DNA of 7,205 nt from Pseudomonadota bacterium (GTDB taxonomy: Bacteria > Pseudomonadota > Alphaproteobacteria > Acetobacterales > Acetobacteraceae), in assembly GCA_021815835.1 (NCBI GenBank), contig JAKAZN010000083.1:1-7205 (forward strand). Direction: 5' to 3'. A program made the translations under genes and the position numbers. The notes below the pieces were generated by a model. That model was not told the DNA's origin. It saw only the letters and a program-made list of their open reading frames with translations, and made no database searches. The stretch's first letter is position 1. Every line of letters starts with the position of its first letter. Positions 1 through 5,192 of the stretch are shown here, one piece after another.

Positions 1-1018
1 GCAGGCCCGGCCACGGCGCCGCGCGGCCGGCGCCGGCCCCGAGCGTCCGGCCGAGCGCGCCGATCACCAGCCCGCGCACTGCGTCGGGGTCGCGGAACCG
101 CACCTCCGCCTTGGCGGGATGGACGTTCACGTCCAGCTCCTCCGGCGGCAGGTCGAGCCACAAGGCGACCAGCGGATGCCGGCCGGCCGGGATCACGTCG
201 CGATAGGCGACGCGGACGGCGGTGCGCAGCACCGGGTCGGCGACCGGCCGGCCGTTGACGATCAGCGCCTGGCCGGCGGCGGTCGCGCGCGTCAGCAGCG
301 GCGCGCAGGCGAACCCGCCGAGCCGCAGCACCCCGCGCTCCGCCGCCACGGCCAGCAGCGAAGCCGCCGCTTCCGGTCCCAGCAGCGCGGCGACGCGGGC
401 GGCGCGGTCCTGCGCCGGCAGGTCGAAGGCGGTCCGGCCGTCGGTGTCGCAGCGGAACGCGACCGCGGGGGCGGCGAGCGCCAGGCGGCGCACCGCCGCC
501 TCCGCCGCGTCAGCCTCGGTGCGCGGCGATTTCAGGAATTTGCGCCGCGCCGGGGTGGCGAAGAACAGGTCGCTGACCACCGCGCGGGTGCCTTGCGTGC
601 CGGCGGCCGGCCGCACCGGGCCGACCGCGCCGCCTTCCACCGTGATCGCCGACGCCTCCTCCCCGCCCGCCGGGCGGGAGGTGAGGGTCAGCCGCGCCGC
701 CGCGCCGATGGAGGGCAGCGCCTCCCCCCGGAAGCCCAGGGTTGCGATCCGCACCAGATGCTCGTCGGCGAGCTTGGAGGTAGCGTGGCGCTGCACCGCC
801 AGCGCCAGCTCCGCCGCGGTCATGCCGCAGCCGTTATCCGTCACCTCGATGCGCGCGCTGCCGCCGCCGGCGATCGCGACGGCGATGCGGGTGGCGCCGG
901 CGTCCAGCGCATTCTCCACCAGTTCGCGCACCGCCGCCGCCGGCCGCTCGATCACCTCGCCCGCGGCGATGCGGTTCACCACATGCTCGGGCAGCAGGCG
1001 GATGCGGCCCGGCGGCAT
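1..1018 (-). CDS. mutL: DNA mismatch repair protein MutL (N-terminal 339 codons, 3' end outside window)
   Basis: MutL is the GHKL ATPase that links MutS mismatch recognition to downstream strand excision in the cytoplasm. I translated the minus strand by hand from the ATG at 1018 and the frame stays open to base 1. The ATPase motifs appear in order: GEVIERP at residues 20-26; RELVENALDAGAT from 31, with catalytic Glu32 and Mg-binding Asn36; DNGCGM at 61-66; TSKLAD from 80; LGFRGEAL at 94-101; LFFATPARRKFL around 151-162; VNGRPV at 254-259; and DVNVHPAKAEVRF at 296-308, with ATP-contacting Lys303. Family members are about 600 residues, so the C-terminal dimerisation domain lies to the left of the window. 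A GGGGAGGG run at 1031-1038, inside the end of pgi, can serve as ribosome binding site, although its spacing is slightly long. The gene starts 8 bases after the pgi stop, so co-transcription is likely. The family's usual FFN is FFA here, a substitution I regard as unremarkable. Confidence 0.96.
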   Translation of the reverse strand, partial: MPPGRIRLLPEHVVNRIAAGEVIERPAAAVRELVENALDAGATRIAVAIAGGGSARIEVTDNGCGMTAAELALAVQRHATSKLADEHLVRIATLGFRGEALPSIGAAARLTLTSRPAGGEEASAITVEGGAVGPVRPAAGTQGTRAVVSDLFFATPARRKFLKSPRTEADAAEAAVRRLALAAPAVAFRCDTDGRTAFDLPAQDRAARVAALLGPEAAASLLAVAAERGVLRLGGFACAPLLTRATAAGQALIVNGRPVADPVLRTAVRVAYRDVIPAGRHPLVALWLDLPPEELDVNVHPAKAEVRFRDPDAVRGLVIGALGRTLGAGAGRAAPWPGL

Positions 1019-1026
1019 GGGCGGGA

Positions 1027-2688
1027 TCAGCCCTCCCCGCGCAGCGCGCGGAAGCGGCGGATCAGCGCCTCGGTCGAGCCGTCATGCGCGCCCGGGCGCG
1101 GCCCGGCGGACAGGTCGGGGATGATCCCGCCGGCCAGCACCTTGCCCAGTTCGACGCCCCACTGGTCGAAGCTGTCGATCTGCCACAGCCAGCCCTGCAC
1201 CGCGACCTTGTGCTCATAGAGCGCGATCAGCCGTCCCAGCGTATAGCCGTCGAGCCGGCGGAACAGGATGGTGTTGGACGGGCGGTTGCCGGTGAAGGCG
1301 CGGGCCGGCGCGACCCTGGCGATCTCCGCCTCCGGGCTGCCCTTGGCGCGCATCTCCGCCTCCGCCTCCTCCCGCGTCTTGCCGCGCAGCAGCGCCTCCG
1401 CCTGGGCCAGCGCGTTGGCGATCAGGATGCGGTGCGCCTCCGGCCGGTCATGGGCGGGTTCCGCGGCGAACAGGAAATCCACCGGCACCGGCTGCGTGCC
1501 CTGATGCACGAGCTGCATGAAGCTGTGCTGCGCATCGGTGCCCGGCTCGCCGAACACCACCGGGCAGGTGGCCCGCAGCACCGGCGCGCCGTCCAGCATC
1601 ACCGACTTGCCGTTGCTCTCCATCTCCAGTTGCTGGAGATAGGCGGGGAAGCGCCGCAGCCGCTCGTCATAGGCGAGCACGCAATGCGTGCGCAGGTCCA
1701 TCAGGTCGATATGCCAAAGCCCGACCAGCGCCAGCAGCACCGGCAGGTTCTCGGCGAACGGGGTTTCGCGGAAATGCCGGTCCATCGCCGCGCCGCCGTC
1801 CAGGAACGCCTGGAACGCCTCCCACCCGGCGGCCAGCGCCACCGGCAGGCCGATCGGCGACCAGACCGAGTAGCGTCCGCCCACCCAGTCGCGGAAGCCG
1901 AACACGTGTTCCGGCCGGATGCCGAACTCGCCGACCGCCTTGAGGTTGGTGGACAGCGCGCCGAACTGCGCGCCCACCGCCGCCTCGCCCAGCTTCGCCA
2001 CCATCCACTCCCGCACCGCGCGGGCATTGGTCATCGTTTCCAGCGTCGTGAAGGTCTTGGAGGCGACCAGGACCAGTGTGCGGGCCGGATCAAGCTCCTG
2101 CGCGAGTGCTGCGAAGGCGTGGCCATCGACGTTGGACAGGAAGCGGGCGCGCAGCTTCGGCGTGCCCGCCAGCGTCAGCGCGTCCACCGCCATGCGCGGC
2201 CCGAGGTCGGAGCCGCCGATGCCGATGTTGAGGACGGTGTCGAAGGTCTCGCCGGTCGCACCGCGCAGCGCGCCGGCATGCACGCGGCCGACGAAATCGC
2301 GCATCTTGTCCCGCTCCGCCGCGGCAAGGCGGGAGGCTTCGTCCACCCCGCCGGGCAGCGCCGCCCGCATCCCGGCATCGGCGGCCGAGCGCAGCGCCAT
2401 GTGCATGGCCGCCCGCCCCTCGGTCGGGTTCACCACCTCGCCGCCGAACAGGCGGGTGCGGAACCCGTCGAGATCGGCGACATGGGCGAGTTCGAGCAGC
2501 GCGACCAGGGTCTCCCCGTCGATCGCGGTCTTGGAGAAATCGAGCGTCAGGTCCTCGAAGTGCGCGCTGAAGCGGCGGGCGCGGTCGGGGTCGGCCGCGA
2601 ACAGGGCGCGGATGTTGCGGGCAGCGGGGCGGGCGGCGAGGTCCGCGAGGCGCGTCCAGGCCGCGGCAAGGGGGGATTCGCTGGGCAT
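1027..2688 (-). CDS. pgi: Glucose-6-phosphate isomerase
   Basis: This cytosolic enzyme interconverts glucose-6-phosphate and fructose-6-phosphate in glycolysis and gluconeogenesis and feeds the pentose phosphate and Entner-Doudoroff routes. The 553-residue product matches the usual long bacterial PGI (about 550). Both family signatures are visible: DWVGGRYSVWSPIG at 267-280 and LWQIDSFDQWGVELGK at 501-516. Substrate phosphate and active-site segments are NIGIGGSDLGPR (154-165), ASKTFTTLET (209-218), the catalytic Glu357 in EMESNGK, His395 in QLVHQGTQPVPVDF, and Lys516. The N-terminal NPTEGRAAMH segment (87-96) is also typical. I chose the ATG at 2688 because it gives a normal family length. 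No Shine-Dalgarno sequence precedes it, but a -10-like TACACT lies six bases upstream, which could mean a leaderless transcript. The stop lies 8 bases before mutL. The gene looks intact, with no missing catalytic residue. Confidence 0.97.
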   Translation of the reverse strand: MPSESPLAAAWTRLADLAARPAARNIRALFAADPDRARRFSAHFEDLTLDFSKTAIDGETLVALLELAHVADLDGFRTRLFGGEVVNPTEGRAAMHMALRSAADAGMRAALPGGVDEASRLAAAERDKMRDFVGRVHAGALRGATGETFDTVLNIGIGGSDLGPRMAVDALTLAGTPKLRARFLSNVDGHAFAALAQELDPARTLVLVASKTFTTLETMTNARAVREWMVAKLGEAAVGAQFGALSTNLKAVGEFGIRPEHVFGFRDWVGGRYSVWSPIGLPVALAAGWEAFQAFLDGGAAMDRHFRETPFAENLPVLLALVGLWHIDLMDLRTHCVLAYDERLRRFPAYLQQLEMESNGKSVMLDGAPVLRATCPVVFGEPGTDAQHSFMQLVHQGTQPVPVDFLFAAEPAHDRPEAHRILIANALAQAEALLRGKTREEAEAEMRAKGSPEAEIARVAPARAFTGNRPSNTILFRRLDGYTLGRLIALYEHKVAVQGWLWQIDSFDQWGVELGKVLAGGIIPDLSAGPRPGAHDGSTEALIRRFRALRGEG

Positions 2689-2724
2689 GCCGGCAGTGTA
2701 GCGCGAAGCGGGCGCGCCGGGCAG
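2689..2724 (-). promoter_or_regulatory. Possible pgi promoter giving a leaderless mRNA
   Basis: Read on the minus strand, TACACT (2700 to 2695) is followed by GCCGGC and then the pgi ATG at 2688. A start site six to seven bases after this hexamer would fall on the A of the ATG, and no ribosome binding site is visible. The -35 position is weak: TGCCCG at 17-base spacing or CTGCCC at 18-base spacing. This is inference from position and a partial consensus match only. Confidence 0.3.
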
Positions 2725-2747
2725 TGGCGGCAGCCGATCATGGGCGC

Positions 2748-2762
2748 GGCGGCCGGGCCGCC
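2748..2762 (-). terminator. GC-rich hairpin just after the LysR-type gene
   Basis: GGCGGC (2748-2753) and GCCGCC (2757-2762) form a perfect 6-bp stem around a 3-base loop, 7 bases beyond the stop of the regulator gene. There is no T-tract on the downstream (minus-strand) side, so it does not meet the usual form of an intrinsic terminator. It could slow polymerase, support Rho-dependent termination, or be chance in very GC-rich DNA. Confidence 0.25.
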
Positions 2763-2769
2763 CGGACGC

Positions 2770-3669
2770 TCACATCTGAGGGACGAAGACCTTGTTCGGG
2801 AAGCTTTGGTCGATGACGTCCAGAAAGGCGCGGACCTTGGCCCCCACCAGGCGGCGGGAGCTTTGCAGCGCCCAGATCTCCACCGGCGGTGCGTCCTCCA
2901 GGCCCCACAGCACCAGCCGGCCCGCGGCGACGTCGTCGGCGACGAGAAGCTTGGGCAGCAGGGCGACCCCCGCCCCCGCCAGGGTCGCGTCGCGCGCCAT
3001 CATGAGCGAGGACAGGCGCAGGACGGGCCGGGGCTTCAGCGTCAGCGTCCCGCCATCGGCGGATCGCATGCGCCAGACGCGGTTTGGCGGCATGGCGGCC
3101 AGGACCACCGCGCCGACCGGGATCTCGCGAGGCCCCGGTTCCTGGCCTGCGGGCCTGGGCAGACCCGGCGCGGCCACGATCATCCGCTCATCGGCCAGGA
3201 ACCGGCGCCCGACCAGCCGCTCGTCCGGCGCGGGGTCGATGCGGATCACCAGATCATAGCCATCCTCGACGGGATCGACCCGGCGGTCCTCCGCAACGAT
3301 TTCGAGCTGGACGTCCGGATAGGCCAGGGCGAAACGCGCGCCGATCAGGCCCAGCGCCACGTGTGCGAACACGACCGGCGCGCTGACGCGCAGGCGCCCG
3401 CGCGGGACCGAAGCGCCCAGGACAACGGTTTCCCCGGCCTCGGCGATCTCGGCGAGCAAGCCCTCGGTGCGTGCGTGAAGGGCGCGGCCTTCCTCGGTCA
3501 GGCGCAGAGTATGCGTCCCGCGCTCGATCAGCCTCACCCCCAGGCTCTGCTCCAGCTCCGCGATCCGGCGCGACAGGGTCGCCTTGGGCCGTCCGGAGAA
3601 ACGCGCGGCGCGGCTGAAGCCGCCCTGGGCGGCCACGAGATTGAAGTCGGCCAAGGCTGCGAGGTCCAT
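2770..3669 (-). CDS. LysR-family transcriptional regulator
   Basis: This is a DNA-binding regulator, probably acting on the divergent oxidoreductase gene next to it. From the chosen start it has 299 residues, typical of the family. The N-terminal winged HTH spans about residues 2-60: LADFNLVAAQGGFSRAAR, then GRPKATLSRRIAELEQSLGV as recognition helix region, then RLIERGTHTLRLTEEG as wing. A linker helix follows (about 61-85). The periplasmic-binding-protein-like co-inducer domain runs from about 90 (GRLRVSAPVVFAHVAL) to the C-terminus, with FALAYPDVQLEIV and DGYDLVIRI typical of the subgroup that sits beside quinone- or NAD(P)H-linked reductases. I chose the ATG at 3669 because family proteins begin right at this helix. 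An in-frame ATG at 3711 would add 14 residues without family resemblance and would place the putative operator inside the gene. Autorepression is likely from layout, but the inducer cannot be read from the sequence. Confidence 0.92.
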   Translation of the reverse strand: MDLAALADFNLVAAQGGFSRAARFSGRPKATLSRRIAELEQSLGVRLIERGTHTLRLTEEGRALHARTEGLLAEIAEAGETVVLGASVPRGRLRVSAPVVFAHVALGLIGARFALAYPDVQLEIVAEDRRVDPVEDGYDLVIRIDPAPDERLVGRRFLADERMIVAAPGLPRPAGQEPGPREIPVGAVVLAAMPPNRVWRMRSADGGTLTLKPRPVLRLSSLMMARDATLAGAGVALLPKLLVADDVAAGRLVLWGLEDAPPVEIWALQSSRRLVGAKVRAFLDVIDQSFPNKVFVPQM

Positions 3670-3670
3670 T

Positions 3671-3735
3671 GGGCGTTCCAAATATGGGACAAGGCGTTCC
3701 AGGCATGCCATCTACTCAGAAAATATGGAACGTCC
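3671..3735. repeat. Triplicated TTCCA element and inverted repeat in the divergent control region
   Basis: GGGCGTTCCAAATAT (3671-3685) recurs as an inverted copy at 3721-3735, whose reverse complement begins GGACGTTCCATATTT, with about 12 of 15 positions shared. A further direct copy of GGCGTTCCA lies at 3693-3701, 21 bases (two helical turns) after the first, and overlaps the palindrome GGCATGCC (3702-3709). The set fills most of the space between the two divergent genes, consistent with a multi-site operator for the LysR-type protein. The AT-rich piece at 3719-3726 could hold -10 elements, but no clear -35/-10 pair can be assigned to either direction. Confidence 0.45.
3675..3690. promoter_or_regulatory. 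Candidate LysR-type operator (T-N11-A dyad)
   Basis: The 16 bases GTTCCAAATATGGGAC form an imperfect dyad (GTTCCA with TGGGAC, one mismatch in the arms) and contain the T-N11-A arrangement typical of LysR-type regulator sites. The site is AT-rich in otherwise GC-rich DNA and ends 6 bases upstream of the regulator's ATG, as expected for autoregulation. No binding data; assigned by form and position. Confidence 0.5.
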
Positions 3736-3774
3736 ATCTTGCGCCTCAAGCCACGGCGCTTCCCGCGCCCTCTT

Positions 3775-3780
3775 GAGGAG
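3775..3780 (+). promoter_or_regulatory. Strong ribosome binding site of the NmrA-like gene
   Basis: GAGGAG lies 8 bases before the ATG at 3789. It fixes the start of the NmrA-like reading frame and shows that the front half of this interrupted gene retains good translation signals. Confidence 0.75.
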
Positions 3781-3788
3781 ATTTCGAT

Positions 3789-4400
3789 ATGACGATCCTC
3801 GTCACCGGCAGCACAGGGACGATCGGCTCCCAGGTGCTGACCCATCTGCAGCGCCAGGGCGCGGAGGTACACGCCCTGACGCGCTCACCGGAAAGGGCCC
3901 AGGTCCCCGCCGGCGTCATCCCGGTCGGCGGCGAGGTCGGCGACATCGACTCCCTCCGCTCGGCCCTGGCCGGCGTCAGCACGCTGTTCCTGCTGGTCCC
4001 CAACCTGGCCGACGAACTGACCCAGGCGATGCTGGCCCTCACGGTCGCCCGCGAAGCCGGCGTCAAGGGCATCGTCTATCTGTCGGTGTTCAAGGGCGAA
4101 GCCTACGCCGACGTGCCGCACTTCGCCGGCAAGGCCACGGTGGAACGGATGATCCAGGCCCTCGGGTTGCCGGCGACGATGCTGCGCCCGGCCTATTTCA
4201 TCCAGAACGACCTGCGCCAGAAGGACCTGTTGCTGGGTCCGGGCGTCTATGGCGCCCCGGTCGGTGGCCGGGGCGTGTCCATGGTCGATATCCGCGACAT
4301 CGCCGCCGCCGCCACGGCCGAGCTGCTGCGGCGCGAGCAGGCACCGGGGCCGCTGCCCCACGACGCCTATGATGTCGACTCGTCGGACCCGACAGCTTGA
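3789..4400 (+). CDS. NmrA-like NAD(P)-binding oxidoreductase, N-terminal part (frame interrupted)
   Basis: The product is an atypical short-chain dehydrogenase/NmrA-type Rossmann protein; such proteins bind NAD(P) and act as reductases or redox sensors, and the substrate cannot be read here. The 203 residues begin with MTILVTGSTGTIGSQV, where Gly7, Gly10 and Gly13 form the dinucleotide-binding loop, and Arg32 after the second strand would suit NADP. Further family features are VSTLFLLVPN (63-72), VKGIVYLSV (92-100), HFAGKATVERMIQALGLPAT (111-130), LRPAYFIQN (132-140) and VSMVDIRDIAAAA (163-175). The frame then reaches YDV (194-196), leaves the expected path and stops at a TGA (4398-4400). The expected continuation, LVGPDSLTG, is present in the neighbouring frame, so the native protein would have about 294 residues. 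It is divergent from the LysR-type gene and presumably controlled by it. A stable truncated protein cannot be excluded, but loss of the C-terminal substrate region probably abolishes normal function. Confidence 0.85.
   Translation: MTILVTGSTGTIGSQVLTHLQRQGAEVHALTRSPERAQVPAGVIPVGGEVGDIDSLRSALAGVSTLFLLVPNLADELTQAMLALTVAREAGVKGIVYLSVFKGEAYADVPHFAGKATVERMIQALGLPATMLRPAYFIQNDLRQKDLLLGPGVYGAPVGGRGVSMVDIRDIAAAATAELLRREQAPGPLPHDAYDVDSSDPTA
4376..4400 (+). other. Frameshift junction in the NmrA-like gene
   Basis: Upstream, codons read TAT GAT GTC (4368-4376) in the first frame. From 4379 the second frame reads CTC GTC GGA CCC GAC AGC TTG ACC, giving LVGPDSLTG, the usual family wording. Adding one C near 4379 joins the two parts as YDVDLVGPDSLTG. 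The second frame is closed by a TGA at 4370-4372, so any shift must occur between about 4373 and 4397. No canonical slippery heptamer is seen there, which argues against programmed frameshifting and for a mutation or a sequencing error. Confidence 0.75.
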
Positions 4401-4672
4401 CCGGGGAGGCCATCGCGGCGATCTGGAGCGAGGCGCTCGGTCGGACTGTCCGCTACGGCGGCGACGATCTCGTGGTCATGGAGCAGCGGATGAAGGCCGT
4501 ATTGCCCGGCTGGCACGCGCTGGACCTGCGCCTGATGTTCCAGCGTTACCAAAGCGACGGCGCGGCGGCCGATCGCGACGGCGTCGAACGGCTCACCGCC
4601 CTGCTCGGCCGTGCGCCGCGATCGTACCGCGACTTCGCCCGCGACGCCGCCGCCCAATGGGCCAGGGGCTGA
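4397..4672 (+). CDS. NmrA-like oxidoreductase, C-terminal part (detached by frameshift)
   Basis: This 91-residue frame continues the gene before it. Its segments, LTGEAIAAIWSEALGR, VRYGGDDL and LTALLGRAPRSYRDFA, are the usual ending of NmrA-like reductases, where the C-terminal helices close over the substrate pocket. The nominal start is a TTG at 4397 that overlaps the TGA of the front part (TTGA), so translational coupling is formally possible. No ribosome binding site precedes it and the protein would lack the whole cofactor fold, so I do not think it is an independent gene. The reading frame has stayed free of stops since the break, which suggests a recent mutation or a base-call error. 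Its stop is at 4670-4672. Confidence 0.7.
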   Translation: MTGEAIAAIWSEALGRTVRYGGDDLVVMEQRMKAVLPGWHALDLRLMFQRYQSDGAAADRDGVERLTALLGRAPRSYRDFARDAAAQWARG

Positions 4673-4688
4673 TCGGCGCGGTCGTCTC

Positions 4689-4711
4689 CGGCCGGCTCGT
4701 CGCCCCGGCCG
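4689..4711 (+). other. GC hairpin between the NmrA-like gene and the small downstream gene
   Basis: CGGCCGG (4689-4695) pairs with CCGGCCG (4705-4711) as a 7-bp stem with a 9-base loop, 17 bases after the stop of the C-terminal fragment. No T-tract follows. It may act as a weak terminator or an mRNA processing or stability element inside the transcript, or be chance at this GC content. The rest of the 84-base gap shows only the ribosome binding site of the next gene. Confidence 0.25.
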
Positions 4712-4756
4712 CCAATACCCGCCCGGAAACGCCTGCAAACCAAAGGAAGCCTGATC

Positions 4757-5140
4757 ATGACACGTGTGTTGTTCGTTGGGCAGAAGCCGGAAACCGTCGA
4801 TTTCTCCGATCCGTCCCTGCCGCCGGGGTTCAACGCCGACAAGATCAACGCGGGCATCGACATCGCCGCGGCGACGATGACCGAACGCGGCTGGGACGCC
4901 GACCTCTGCATGATCGCCCCGGACGATACCGGCATCGCGATGCTGGCGGCGCAACTGGCCAGGACAGCCTATGACTGCGTCGTGGTCGGCGGCGGCCTGC
5001 GCCTTCCTCCCAGGAGCCTGCGGTTCTTCGAGCGGGTCGTGAACGCCGTCCACCAGGGCGCCCCGAGGGCGGCGATCGCGTTCAACACCCGCCCCGAGGA
5101 TACGGCGGAGGCTGCGGCGCGGTGGATCGGTGCGGATTGA
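4757..5140 (+). CDS. Small conserved-looking alpha/beta protein of unknown function
   Basis: I cannot name a function for this 127-residue protein. The ATG at 4757 has a good ribosome binding site, AAGGAAG at 4743-4749, with 7-base spacing. The pattern of segments suggests a compact Rossmann-like alternating fold: strand RVLFVGQ (3-9), helix DKINAGIDIAAATMTERG (28-45), strand ADLCMIAP (48-55), helix TGIAMLAAQLARTA (58-71), strand YDCVVVGGG (72-80), helix SLRFFERVVNAVHQGAP (87-103), strand AAIAFNT (105-111). There is no signal peptide, membrane segment or GxGxxG nucleotide loop. The loop PETVDFSDPSLPPGFN (11-26) and the GGGLRLPP turn (78-85) are the most distinctive parts. It lies 84 bases after the broken NmrA-like gene on the same strand, so it may belong to the same LysR-controlled unit. 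I recall similar small proteins beside oxidoreductases of this kind, but without an assigned role; this is from memory and untested. Confidence 0.85.
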   Translation: MTRVLFVGQKPETVDFSDPSLPPGFNADKINAGIDIAAATMTERGWDADLCMIAPDDTGIAMLAAQLARTAYDCVVVGGGLRLPPRSLRFFERVVNAVHQGAPRAAIAFNTRPEDTAEAAARWIGAD

Positions 5141-5142
5141 CG

Positions 5143-5174
5143 GCGAGGCGGGCGGCCGGTTTCTGAACCCTCGC
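5143..5174. terminator. Weak hairpin in the convergent gap
   Basis: Between the two converging stops, GGTT (5158-5161) and AACC (5166-5169) close a TCTG loop, and GCGAG (5143-5147) can pair with CTCGC (5170-5174) across an unpaired left-hand stretch. No T-tract is present on either strand. The position is right for a bidirectional terminator but the structure is poor. Confidence 0.2.
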
Positions 5175-5192
5175 GCGTTGCCTCACATGCGC

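Noticed and set aside
119..1219. Plus-strand open frames over the mutL region
   Set aside because: The minus strand encodes MutL with all ATPase motifs; the plus-strand products are low-complexity Arg/Ala-rich.
2711..2718. GGCGCGCC and similar palindromes in the gap before pgi
   Set aside because: Short GC palindromes are expected by chance in this composition and have no other supporting context.
3670..3711. An extended start of the LysR-type regulator at 3711
   Set aside because: It adds 14 residues before the conserved N-terminal helix and would place the likely operator inside the gene; kept only as an alternative.
1084..3792. A 902-codon open frame on the plus strand antisense to pgi and the LysR-type gene
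   Set aside because: Long antisense frames are expected at this GC content. The translation is Arg/Gln/His-rich with no family features, and it crosses two well-supported genes.
4373..4400. Programmed ribosomal frameshifting in the NmrA-like gene
   Set aside because: A -1 shift would restore the protein, but no slippery heptamer is visible in the only window where the shift could occur, and this family is not known to me to use it.
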